Assembly (NCBI GenBank): GCA_030040865.1
Contig: JASHSX010000181.1
Location: 1 to 22,235, forward strand
Length of the DNA: 22,235 nucleotides
DNA from: Thermoplasmata archaeon
Lineage (GTDB): Archaea; Thermoplasmatota; Thermoplasmata; Lutacidiplasmatales; UBA184
Direction: 5' to 3'
Shown here: positions 1 to 6,477 of the stretch, one piece after another
Layout: every line of letters begins with the position of its first letter
Position numbering within the stretch: the first letter of the stretch is position 1
The notes under the pieces: model-generated
Told to the model about the DNA's origin: nothing
What the model saw: the letters and a program-made list of their open reading frames with translations, nothing else
The model's database searches: none
Made by a program: the position numbers and the translations under genes

Positions 1-171
1 GCGGGCGAGCCGGTCACGACGGCGGACCCGTGGGGCGAGGAGCTCGCCGTCCGCATGACCGGGCCGGGGTGGGGGGCCCGCGACGGAAGGGGGGCCGACG
101 CGGGCCCCGTCATCGTGGACGGGAGCTCTTCGCCCCACGGGTCGGCGGTCGCCACCGGCTCGCCGGCGTAG
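1..171 (+). CDS. Putative 3' end of a second oxidase subunit I gene, convergent with coxA (partial)
   Basis: Frame 1 is open from the window edge to a TAG at 169-171. It begins AGEPVTTADPWGEEL, nearly the same as AGEPVATADPWGEEL read from the minus-strand coxA that covers the same bases from the other end. The two 45-base stretches differ at six positions, five of them third codon positions. That pattern suggests two diverged protein-coding copies rather than a simple palindrome. In other subunit I proteins the (A/N)PWG motif lies at the C-terminus. I infer the tail of a coxA paralogue entering from the left and overlapping coxA tail to tail. With only 56 residues visible, an inverted repeat or an assembly fold-back remains possible. 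Confidence 0.4.
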   Translation, partial: AGEPVTTADPWGEELAVRMTGPGWGARDGRGADAGPVIVDGSSSPHGSAVATGSPA

Positions 172-1718
172 TAGCTGTACACCATGTTGAACAGGAACAC
201 CAGTTGACCTATCCCGAAGATGTACGCACCGAGCGAGGAGAGGAAGTTCAGCGCCTGGAAGTTGCCCGTCCACAGGTAGGTGTAGACGCGGCGGGGCATC
301 CCCTCGGCCCCGAGGATGAACATCGGGAAGAGGAGGACGTTCACTCCGACGTACGTGAGGAGGAAGTGGATCTGGCCGAGCTTCTGGTTGTACCAGCGGT
401 GGGTCAAGATCGGGAAGTAGAAGTAGATCCCGGCGAAGATCGCCATCAGCGTCCCGCCCAGGAGGATGTAGTGGAAGTGGGCGACGACGAAGTACGTGCC
501 GTGGTAGAGGTAGTCGATCGGGATCGACGCGAGCAGGAGACCGGAGAGCCCGCCGATGACGAACCCGGTGATGAACGCCACGCAGAACCACATCGGGATC
601 GCCATCCAGATGCGACCGCCCCAGAGCGTCGCCACCCAGTTGAACGTCTTCACCGCGGACGGGACCGCGATCGCCATCGTGGCGAGCATGAAGACGAACC
701 GGACGTTCGTCGCGATCCCGGTGACGAACATGTGGTGCTCCCAGACGGCGAACGAGAGGACGGCGAAGGCGCCGAGCGCGATCGCCATCGCGCCGTAGCC
801 GAAGATGTCCTTGCGGGCCAGCTTCGGGATGATCGTCGAGACGATCCCGAACGCCGGCAGCACCATGATGTAGACCTCGGGGTGGGCGAAGAACCAGAAG
901 ATGTTCTGGTAGAGCAGCGCGCCGCCGAGCGGCGTCCCGTTGGTCGCCGCGAGGATGTGGGTCCCGAAGTTCCGGTCCGAGAGGACCATCGTGAGCCCGA
1001 TCGAGAGGGACGGGAGTGCGAAGATCAGGAGGACCGAGTTGATCAGGGTCGCCCAGACGAACAGCGGCATGTTCCAGTAGTGCACGCCGGGCGCGCGGTG
1101 TTTGACGATCGTGACGAGGAAGTTGACCGCCCCGAGCATCGAGGAGATCGTCAGGATGTGGAGCCCGAGGATCCAGAGGTCGACGCCGTACGGGTTCGGG
1201 CCGAACGTCTCGATCGAGAGCGGGACGTAGCCGGTCCACCCGGCGTACGCGTTCGAGAGGATCAGGATCACGCCGGCGGGCGGGATCAGCCAGAACGCGA
1301 TCGCGTTGATGCGAGGGAGCGCCATCTCCCGCGAGCCGATCATCGAGGGGACGAGGTAGTTCCCGAACCCGGCGAGGGTCGGGATGATGAACATGAAGAT
1401 CATCAGCACGCCGTGCTCGGTGAAGAGGGTCGAGTAGACGTCCGGGGTGATCCCGAGCGTCGTCTGCGGGTCCATGCCGAGCCCCTGGACGAGCCCGAGA
1501 TCGGTCCGGATGAGGGTCGCGTAGATCCCGCCGATGAAGAAGAACAGGATCCCCGTGGCGATGTACATGAGGCCGATCCGCTTGTGATCGGTCGTGAACA
1601 GCCACGTCTTGATCGCGCCGACGAGCCACGGGCCGTGGAAGTAGAACGCCCAGACGATGAACCCCGTGACCGCCCCGATGAGGCCGACCAGGACGAGCGG
1701 TACCGTGAGGTCCGTCAC
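1..1718 (-). CDS. coxA: Haem-copper terminal oxidase subunit I (3' end cut by window edge)
   Basis: This is the catalytic subunit that reduces O2 to water and pumps protons in the membrane. The minus strand reads about 572 residues from a GTG at 1718 to the edge. Ligands are all visible: H102 (TEHGVLM, haem a), H279 and Y283 in FAHPEVY (CuB and the His-Tyr pair), H328/H329 (EHHMF, CuB), H414 (haem a3) and H416 (haem a) in AHFHYIL. E281 of HPEVY and K357 (AVPSAVKTFNW) point to an A-type enzyme with a K channel. Two oddities are HGTY at 406-409, where HDTY is usual, and E131 where the D-channel entrance Asp normally sits. The GTG overlaps the stop of a 7-codon frame that starts on the end of the upstream gene. 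If the edge palindrome continues, the stop lies about one codon outside the window. No fused subunit III is seen. Confidence 0.95.
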   Translation of the reverse strand, partial: MTDLTVPLVLVGLIGAVTGFIVWAFYFHGPWLVGAIKTWLFTTDHKRIGLMYIATGILFFFIGGIYATLIRTDLGLVQGLGMDPQTTLGITPDVYSTLFTEHGVLMIFMFIIPTLAGFGNYLVPSMIGSREMALPRINAIAFWLIPPAGVILILSNAYAGWTGYVPLSIETFGPNPYGVDLWILGLHILTISSMLGAVNFLVTIVKHRAPGVHYWNMPLFVWATLINSVLLIFALPSLSIGLTMVLSDRNFGTHILAATNGTPLGGALLYQNIFWFFAHPEVYIMVLPAFGIVSTIIPKLARKDIFGYGAMAIALGAFAVLSFAVWEHHMFVTGIATNVRFVFMLATMAIAVPSAVKTFNWVATLWGGRIWMAIPMWFCVAFITGFVIGGLSGLLLASIPIDYLYHGTYFVVAHFHYILLGGTLMAIFAGIYFYFPILTHRWYNQKLGQIHFLLTYVGVNVLLFPMFILGAEGMPRRVYTYLWTGNFQALNFLSSLGAYIFGIGQLVFLFNMVYSYYAGEPVATADPWGEELPSTMTGPASAPLPSRAPHPGPVMRTASSSPHGSAVVTGSP

Positions 1719-1734
1719 TGGGCTGCCTCGCGCG

Positions 1735-2106
1735 TCATGTGATAAGTCCTGCTAGTACGTACGCGATCGCCGCTGCGCCGATCGCGAAGACGAGGATCGC
1801 GAGGAAGCGCGCCTGGGCGCGCGCGGTCACCGGCCCGGGCGGCGTCGGCGTGATGCGGCGCCCGAGCGGCCAGACGCGGTAGGTCCGGTCCACGAGGTGG
1901 ACGATCAGCGCCGACATCAGAAACATGAGCGCGAGCGCGTAGCCGAACGACTGTTCGGCCCCCGGACTCGTGAGCGGTCCCAGCTCGATGCAATAGACCA
2001 CGAGCACCCCGATGCCGATCAGCATCAGGAAGGTGATCGCGTCGTAGAGGTCGAGCACGCGCCGCCGGAGGGCGCGCAGATCCGGGGGAGGGCCGGCGCT
2101 ACTCAA
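1735..2106 (-). CDS. Small membrane protein (123 aa, three predicted TM) between cytochrome b and coxA
   Basis: I do not recognise the family. The protein has a short basic N-terminus, then hydrophobic segments near residues 24-42, 55-70 and 100-121, with a basic loop (VDRTYRVWPLGRR) between the second and third. The start is probably TTG at 2106, which overlaps the upstream stop by 8 nt and suggests coupled translation. A GTG at residue 17 would give a shorter product. It sits directly before coxA, and its stop overlaps an ATG two bases further on. The position suggests an accessory subunit or assembly factor of the oxidase, such as a subunit IV-like protein. That role is inferred from context only. 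Confidence 0.7.
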   Translation of the reverse strand: MSSAGPPPDLRALRRRVLDLYDAITFLMLIGIGVLVVYCIELGPLTSPGAEQSFGYALALMFLMSALIVHLVDRTYRVWPLGRRITPTPPGPVTARAQARFLAILVFAIGAAAIAYVLAGLIT

Positions 2107-2359
2107 AGAGCTTCACGCTCCGCACCGCCGTTCCGCGGTACCGGTCGACGCGGTACAGGATCCCCGCCAGGAAGAGGAACGCGAGGACTGCGACCACCGC
2201 TCCGACCACGACCGCGATCGCGTCGATCAATTGGCCCGCCACGAGGCCCAGGAGGCCGTAGACGACCGTCGCCGAGCCGACGGTTCCCACGACGAGGAAG
2301 ATCGCCAGTATCCCCCAGAGCCATCCGGTGTTCCAGTGCGGCTTTTCCTCATCCGTCAT
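2099..2359 (-). CDS. Small membrane protein (86 aa, two predicted TM) downstream of cytochrome b
   Basis: The protein has an acidic N-terminus (MTDEEKPHWNTGW), two hydrophobic helices near residues 13-38 and 44-67, and a basic cytoplasmic-looking tail (YRVDRYRGTAVR). The ATG at 2359 lies inside the 3' end of the cytochrome b gene (11-nt overlap), and its own stop overlaps the next gene by 8 nt. Expression is therefore tightly tied to the cytochrome b/oxidase operon. No metal-binding or quinone motif is seen. The likely role is a structural subunit of the cytochrome b-oxidase assembly, inferred from position and size, like the small subunits of other archaeal oxidases. Homology was not established. 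Confidence 0.75.
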   Translation of the reverse strand: MTDEEKPHWNTGWLWGILAIFLVVGTVGSATVVYGLLGLVAGQLIDAIAVVVGAVVAVLAFLFLAGILYRVDRYRGTAVRSVKLFE

Positions 2360-3707
2360 GGGGACGGGCCTCCGTAGTCGCGAGGGGCGTGCCGCTGCCT
2401 GGCGGCGCGTCGGGGGCTGCGTACACTCCCGGGAACGTCGGGGTGCGAGCCGCGAGGCGCCGGCGATAGCTGCGAGCGTACCGCCAGTGGAAGAGGGCGG
2501 TCACGACGGCGTTGACGGCAAAGATCGGACCGATCGTCATCGCGACGAGCGGTGGAGTGATCTGGACGCCCGGGGTTTCCCCTCCCCAGACCGTCATGAC
2601 GATGAAGAATCCGAGCAGCGAGGTCGCGAGCCAGATGAACACCGGCCGGTCGCGCGGGTGGGTGCGCTTCGAGCGGTCGAGGAACGGGAGGAACAGCACG
2701 TAGACGATGAGGACGGTGGTCGCCCCCACCGCGATCACCGGGGTAACGCCCGCGAAGTCCACGAACTTGAACAGCCAGAGGAAGTACCAGTCCGGTTCCG
2801 AGACGGACTGTACCGCGGCGAGGTTCCCCACGTACGTGGGGAGGGTCCACGGCCACAGGGCGGCGATCCCGAGCAGGACGCCGACGTAGAGAAGCCCCCA
2901 CTTCGTGATGTACCAGAAGATGTGGGGCATGAACGGGACGTGCCCCTTCGAGTCCTTCTCGGTGTATCGGCGTCGCTGGAGCGGGTCCGAGGTCGCCGGG
3001 GGCGCGATCCCGTGCGACTCGAAGAGCGCGATGTGCGCGTAGAGGAGCGCGCCGAGCGCGAGCGGCAGGAGCAGGACGTGGGCGTCGAAGAACCGAGAGA
3101 GCAGGCCTTGGGACGTGCCGTCCGCCAAGATCAGCGGGCCGAGGAGCGGCCCGAAGGTCGGGAGCCGGAGCGCGAGCACGAGGCCGACGTTGGTCGCGTT
3201 GTACGAGATCTGAGTGTACGGCAGCAGGTAGCCCGTGAACCCCATCCCGAGGGTCGTGATCAGCAGGAGCGTACCGATCATCCACGAGAATTCGCGGGGC
3301 GCCTTGTAGACGCCGAGATAGTAACCCCGGAAGAAGTGGACGAACATCAGGAAGATCATCGCGTAGGCTCCGTAGAGGTGGCTCGTGAGGAGCAGCGAGC
3401 CCATGGGAACCGAGTGGACGATGTAGTACGTGGAGCACCAGGCGGCGGGCGCAGCCGACTGCGTCCCGACGGCCTGGCCGCACGCCGTCAGCGTCGTGCC
3501 GGTGCTCGGCTGGTAGTAGAGGAGCAACAGCATCCCCGAAACGACCTGGTAGAGGAAGGCGTTGACGACGAACCCTCCGGTCCAGTACGATGGCTTGAAC
3601 GAGAACTCGGGCTGGGCGCGGAGCGCCCATCGGCGCATCGACGTGCGGTCCTCGACGAACCCCCAGATCTTGTTGAGGGTCCGATTGTACCAGTTCGCGA
3701 ACGACAC
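2349..3707 (-). CDS. Cytochrome b of a Rieske/cytochrome b complex (452 aa, b6 and subunit IV regions fused)
   Basis: This is the membrane subunit that oxidises quinol and passes electrons to the Rieske centre and through two b haems. Haem ligands are H110 and H124 (spacing x13) and H210 and H225 (spacing x14, the cytochrome b6-like value). The Qo-site motif appears as EPDWY at 304-308, a PDWY variant of PEWY. The N-terminal haem-binding half and the C-terminal part (about residue 255 on) are one chain, as in bc1. The loop between the first two helices is long and carries two cysteines, C76 and C91, which could form an extracytoplasmic disulfide. The C-terminus is a basic then Pro-rich tail of about 45 residues. 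The start is GTG at 3707, 10 nt after the Rieske stop, with a G-rich Shine-Dalgarno-like stretch in the gap. Confidence 0.96.
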   Translation of the reverse strand: MSFANWYNRTLNKIWGFVEDRTSMRRWALRAQPEFSFKPSYWTGGFVVNAFLYQVVSGMLLLLYYQPSTGTTLTACGQAVGTQSAAPAAWCSTYYIVHSVPMGSLLLTSHLYGAYAMIFLMFVHFFRGYYLGVYKAPREFSWMIGTLLLITTLGMGFTGYLLPYTQISYNATNVGLVLALRLPTFGPLLGPLILADGTSQGLLSRFFDAHVLLLPLALGALLYAHIALFESHGIAPPATSDPLQRRRYTEKDSKGHVPFMPHIFWYITKWGLLYVGVLLGIAALWPWTLPTYVGNLAAVQSVSEPDWYFLWLFKFVDFAGVTPVIAVGATTVLIVYVLFLPFLDRSKRTHPRDRPVFIWLATSLLGFFIVMTVWGGETPGVQITPPLVAMTIGPIFAVNAVVTALFHWRYARSYRRRLAARTPTFPGVYAAPDAPPGSGTPLATTEARPHDG

Positions 3708-3717
3708 GACCCACCCC

Positions 3718-4566
3718 CTACGACGGGAAGGAGCAGAGGATGACCGGGGACTCGCGCGCGAGCTGGCTCGATGTCCCGACGCTGTAGTCCCCCTGCAGCG
3801 TGTTGAGGTGGCCGTTCACGGGCGGACCCGTCTCCCCAACGGCGTAGATCACGCCGCTCGGGTCGACGTCGAGGGTGACCTGCGGCAGCGGGAGCACCGC
3901 GGGGCCGGTGAGGTTGGAGGCCCCGTTCGCGGGATTGTAGGTCGAGCCGTGGCACGAGCAGTGGATGTAGAACGGCTGGTTCGGACTGGTGTTCGGACCC
4001 GACGGGCCCGTGTTGAACGTCTGGGCGCAGGTCCCGGGCGGATAGTAGGAGATCGCGGGCGCCGGGCACCCCAGATGCTGGCAGATCGCGCTGAAGGCGA
4101 CGATCGAACCGTGCGACCCGACGCCGCCCGGGACGTTCTGCGCCCCCGGGTTGCTCGTGCTCGGCGGCTGGCCGTTCGCCGGGTACAGGTTGAGGAAGAA
4201 GTTGGGCTCGTTCTGGAGCGGATAGTAGAAGATGAACAGGTCGCTCGTGCCGACGTTGTACTCGGACTCGACCGCATCGACGGTGAGCGGGCTCCCGTTG
4301 ACGTCCACGAGCTGGGTCCTCGGGTACGACGAGATCCCGACGATCGGGGGCTGGGCGTACTGCAGGGTGCCGCCGACGAGGCCGCCTCCCGCGGCGCCGA
4401 CCAGGCCCGCCACGGCGAGGAGCTTGAGGACGTTGCGCTTCGTCTCATCCACGTCCCCGACGTCGTTCCCGCTCGCCACGCGGCGGAGCTGGCCGATCGG
4501 GAAATCGAGCGCCGGCTTCGAGGCCGCGACGTAGGGGCAGGCCGCCGGGCAGTCGAACGTCCCCAT
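3718..4566 (-). CDS. Rieske 2Fe-2S protein (282 aa), candidate Tat substrate
   Basis: This subunit takes an electron from quinol and delivers it to an extracytoplasmic acceptor. Both cluster boxes are complete: CQHLGC (C162, H164, C167) and CSCHGS (C203, C205, H206), with C167 and C205 placed for the usual disulfide. The boxes are separated by 35 residues including a Pro/Gly/Asn-rich insert, as in long archaeal Rieske proteins. The N-terminal anchor is near 45-66, preceded by ETKRNVLKLL, a KR variant of the twin-arginine motif. That fits the tatA and tatC genes in the same operon. The cytoplasmic tail holds C6 and C10 (CPAACP) of unknown role. The ATG at 4566 shares one base with the upstream TGA. 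The longer in-frame extension overlaps the 61-aa gene and looks non-coding. Confidence 0.96.
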   Translation of the reverse strand: MGTFDCPAACPYVAASKPALDFPIGQLRRVASGNDVGDVDETKRNVLKLLAVAGLVGAAGGGLVGGTLQYAQPPIVGISSYPRTQLVDVNGSPLTVDAVESEYNVGTSDLFIFYYPLQNEPNFFLNLYPANGQPPSTSNPGAQNVPGGVGSHGSIVAFSAICQHLGCPAPAISYYPPGTCAQTFNTGPSGPNTSPNQPFYIHCSCHGSTYNPANGASNLTGPAVLPLPQVTLDVDPSGVIYAVGETGPPVNGHLNTLQGDYSVGTSSQLARESPVILCSFPS

Positions 4567-4751
4567 CAGAGCGTCCTCCCGCGCGTGTCTGGCACTGCGT
4601 CGTCCGCCTCGCCGGGCGGCGGCTCGCGAGCGTCCCCGGGGAGCTCGGCGTTCTCGCTGCCGTGGTAGACGACCCACGTGATCCCGATCCCCATGAGCAG
4701 GACGAGGATCTCGACGAGCGTCACGATCTGCTGAGGATCGAGGATGCTCAC
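4566..4751 (-). CDS. 61-aa single-TM protein upstream of the Rieske gene
   Basis: This short gene was recovered by choosing the GTG at 4751, which overlaps the upstream stop as GTGA. Its own TGA shares a base with the Rieske ATG. The product has one hydrophobic helix (about residues 9-29, with an embedded E14) and an acidic, Pro-rich hydrophilic tail rich in Glu and Asp. I do not recognise a family. Overlap at both ends makes translation coupling very likely and supports it as a real gene. It could be a small subunit of the Rieske/cytochrome b complex or a Tat accessory peptide, and nothing in the sequence decides between them. Confidence 0.7.
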   Translation of the reverse strand: MSILDPQQIVTLVEILVLLMGIGITWVVYHGSENAELPGDAREPPPGEADDAVPDTRGRTL

Positions 4752-5140
4752 GGGCGAGCCTCCCGCTCCCACGTCCCGACGGGCTGCGTGGTCGACCAGA
4801 TCGGGGTCGGGTACCCTCCCGTGTAGGGATCGCTCGTCGTCACGACCGGGGCCGGCACCGCGGGCGCGGGCATCCGGACGGCGGCCGGGATCCCCCGGCT
4901 CGCTGTCGGCGGCGCGTCGAGCCCGAGCAGGGCGCCGCGGATCGAGAGCGGCTGGCCCGGTCCCGGCGTCGGGAGGTCGGCCGCGCGGGTGAACTCGGCG
5001 AGGAGTTCCTGCTTGAGCTGGCCGACGCGGCCGTACCATCGGCCGAGGGTGCGGAGCACCTGGGCGTTGTCCTTCCCGAAGAGGAGGAACGCCGCCGCCG
5101 CGAGGAGGATCACCCAGTCGACATCCGAGAAGAGCGCCAT
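4748..5140 (-). CDS. TatA/TatB-like translocase protein with Pro-rich tail (130 aa)
   Basis: The N-terminus has the Tat layout: a short helix (about residues 7-21), an FGK hinge in place of the usual FGP, then an amphipathic helix (about 27-52, VLRTLGRWYGRVGQLKQELL) resembling TatA/TatB. The tail from about residue 55 is long, Pro/Ala/Thr-rich and low in complexity, and is not part of the family core. Its length, past a typical TatA of about 70-90 residues, is more TatB-like. The ATG at 5140 lies 9 nt after the tatC stop. It is probably the second Hip1-fold component of the twin-arginine translocon, beside tatC and ahead of the Rieske gene. Assignment to A versus B is uncertain. Confidence 0.8.
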   Translation of the reverse strand: MALFSDVDWVILLAAAAFLLFGKDNAQVLRTLGRWYGRVGQLKQELLAEFTRAADLPTPGPGQPLSIRGALLGLDAPPTASRGIPAAVRMPAPAVPAPVVTTSDPYTGGYPTPIWSTTQPVGTWEREARP

Positions 5141-5149
5141 CGGACTAGC

Positions 5150-5983
5150 TCACCCCGCCCCGGCGGCCGCCGGCGGCGCGCGCCGCTCGTGGGTCCGGTG
5201 CTCCCAGCGGGCCGCGAAATAGGCCCCGCCGAAGTAGAGGCCGATCATCGGCGTCGCGATCAGGAGCATCGTGATGCCCGAGTTGTCGGGCGTGATGATC
5301 ATGCCGAAGACGAGGGCCCCCAGGATCGCCCCGCGCCAGTGCTTCTTCCACGCCGAGGCCCGGACGACGCCGAGCCGGGTCAGCGCGTAGATGAACACCG
5401 GGAGCTCGAAGACCACGCCGAAGGCGAGCGAGTAGAGGAGCGCGAAGGTGACGAAGTCCTGGACCCCGAGCACCGGGGCGAGGCCCATCGCGGCGACGTA
5501 TCGGAACAGCAGGCGGAAGGTGAACGGCGTGATGAAGACCAGGCCGATCGTCGTGCCGAGGGCGAAGAGGACGGTGGCGGGGATGCCGACCTGGCGGAGC
5601 AGGAGGCGCTCGTTCTGGCGGAGCGCCGGCACGAGGAAGGCTCCGGCCTCGTGGACGATCCACGGCATCCCGAGGATCACGGCGAGCAGGAGCCCGATCT
5701 CCATCTGGACGACGATCGAGTCGCCGACCCCGACGTTGAGCAGCTCGACGCCCGGCGGTAGCATCCACGCCACCATCGGCTGGAAGATCTGCGCGGTGAC
5801 GTTGTAGAACGGGCTCGGCCACGGGTACGCGAACGGGACCGAGACGCCGAGGAACGAGATCCGGAACGGGACGAGCTCGAAGAAGAGGAGGAATCCGAAG
5901 ATGCCGGCGACCACGATCCCGATGCGGACGACCCGGCGGCGAACTTCCGTGAGGATGGCCAGGATCCGGTCGAGGTCGCCCAT
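5150..5983 (-). CDS. tatC: Twin-arginine translocase subunit TatC (277 aa)
   Basis: TatC is the receptor core of the Tat system, which moves folded proteins with twin-arginine signals across the membrane. The chain has about six hydrophobic segments. Family-typical stretches are an N-terminal cytoplasmic helix (LDRILAILTEVRRRV), the FELPVFIYALTRLGVV segment with its conserved Glu, and ITPDNSG before the last helices. The first extracytoplasmic loop is longer than in compact TatC proteins. The ATG at 5983 is preceded by a GGGGGTGA Shine-Dalgarno-like element a few bases upstream. The gene stands between tatA and the TatA/B-like gene at the head of the respiratory operon. The Rieske protein downstream is a plausible substrate. 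Confidence 0.95.
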   Translation of the reverse strand: MGDLDRILAILTEVRRRVVRIGIVVAGIFGFLLFFELVPFRISFLGVSVPFAYPWPSPFYNVTAQIFQPMVAWMLPPGVELLNVGVGDSIVVQMEIGLLLAVILGMPWIVHEAGAFLVPALRQNERLLLRQVGIPATVLFALGTTIGLVFITPFTFRLLFRYVAAMGLAPVLGVQDFVTFALLYSLAFGVVFELPVFIYALTRLGVVRASAWKKHWRGAILGALVFGMIITPDNSGITMLLIATPMIGLYFGGAYFAARWEHRTHERRAPPAAAGAG

Positions 5984-6016
5984 CAGTCACCCCCGCACCG
6001 TCCCCGGGGGCTCTCC

Positions 6017-6038
6017 GCATCCCGCGACCGCGGGATGC
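6017..6038. other. Perfect hairpin between tatA and tatC
   Basis: The arms GCATCCCGC (6017-6025) and GCGGGATGC (6030-6038) pair perfectly over 9 bp around a 4-base loop. They lie in the 108-base gap between tatA and tatC, the only sizeable gap in this operon. There is no T-run after it on the minus strand, so a classical archaeal terminator is unlikely. It could be an mRNA processing or stability element that makes tatA more abundant than tatC, which is the stoichiometry Tat needs. That role is inferred. Confidence 0.5.
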
Positions 6039-6091
6039 AAACGGGGAGGGCCTGTCTCGCGTCGCTCGGGCATGCCGGGACGTCGGCCGCG

Positions 6092-6301
6092 CTAGCGGCT
6101 GGGGCCCGACGGGGTCGCCGCGCCCGCGCCCTGCGCGGCCTGGTCGGCCTTGATCTCCCGCTCGACCTCGATGCGACCCTTCTTGAACTCCCCGACGGAC
6201 CGGCCGAGGCTGTGCGCCAGCTGCGGAATCTTGCTCGACCCGTAGAACAGGATCCCGGCCACCACGGCGATGATCAACCAGTCGTCGATCGAGTCGAACA
6301 C
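6092..6301 (-). CDS. tatA: Sec-independent translocase protein TatA (69 aa)
   Basis: TatA is the pore-forming small subunit of the twin-arginine translocon. It shows the family pattern: a single N-terminal helix (about residues 8-20), a short hinge (FYGSSKIPQL, with FYG in place of FGP), an amphipathic helix (LAHSLGRSVGEFKKG) and a charged tail. It is short, near the usual TatA length. The GTG start at 6301 is preceded by GGAGG at a spacing of 6-7 nt. It is the first gene of the minus-strand operon that goes on to tatC, Rieske, cytochrome b and coxA, although the hairpin gap behind it may uncouple it. Confidence 0.9.
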   Translation of the reverse strand: MFDSIDDWLIIAVVAGILFYGSSKIPQLAHSLGRSVGEFKKGRIEVEREIKADQAAQGAGAATPSGPSR

Positions 6302-6341
6302 CGACTGCCTCCGGCGCGACCACCGGGGCAGGCGCCATGCG

Positions 6342-6400
6342 CCGTTCGTACAGGAGGACCGAACGGATACCGACGGTCCGTACGGTCGGCTCTTAAACCC
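6342..6400 (-). promoter_or_regulatory. Candidate promoter/operator for the tatA-coxA operon, divergent from the methyltransferase
   Basis: On the minus strand a TTTAAGA patch (6391-6398) is the most TATA-like sequence in this GC-rich gap. About 25 nt downstream lies an inverted repeat, CCGTTCG (6342-6348) with CGAACGG (6360-6366), and between them a weaker pair, CCGAC (6370-6374) with GTCGG (6385-6389). The layout suggests a regulator site around the transcription start. The TTAA patch could equally serve the plus-strand methyltransferase. This rests on sequence inspection only. Confidence 0.4.
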
Positions 6401-6477
6401 GCCGTGGGCGGTCGGGGGTCCACCGGCCTAATCCTGCGCCCGGACTCAGAGCGGACGAGGCCCGCCCGACCGGTACC

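Noticed and set aside
30..1742. Long plus-strand open frame (570 aa) opposite coxA
   Set aside because: It is Arg/Asp/Glu-rich with no domain, and lies antisense to a complete oxidase subunit I; a GC-content shadow.
2356..3743. Long open frames on both strands over cytochrome b
   Set aside because: Low-complexity Arg/Pro/Asp-rich translations in the wrong frames of a clear cytochrome b gene.
4567..4677. N-terminal extension of the Rieske frame
   Set aside because: It is Arg-rich, lies inside the 61-aa gene and precedes a good ATG with a one-base stop overlap.
6017..6038. Factor-independent terminator after tatA
   Set aside because: The hairpin is perfect but has no T-run, and tatC follows in the same direction.
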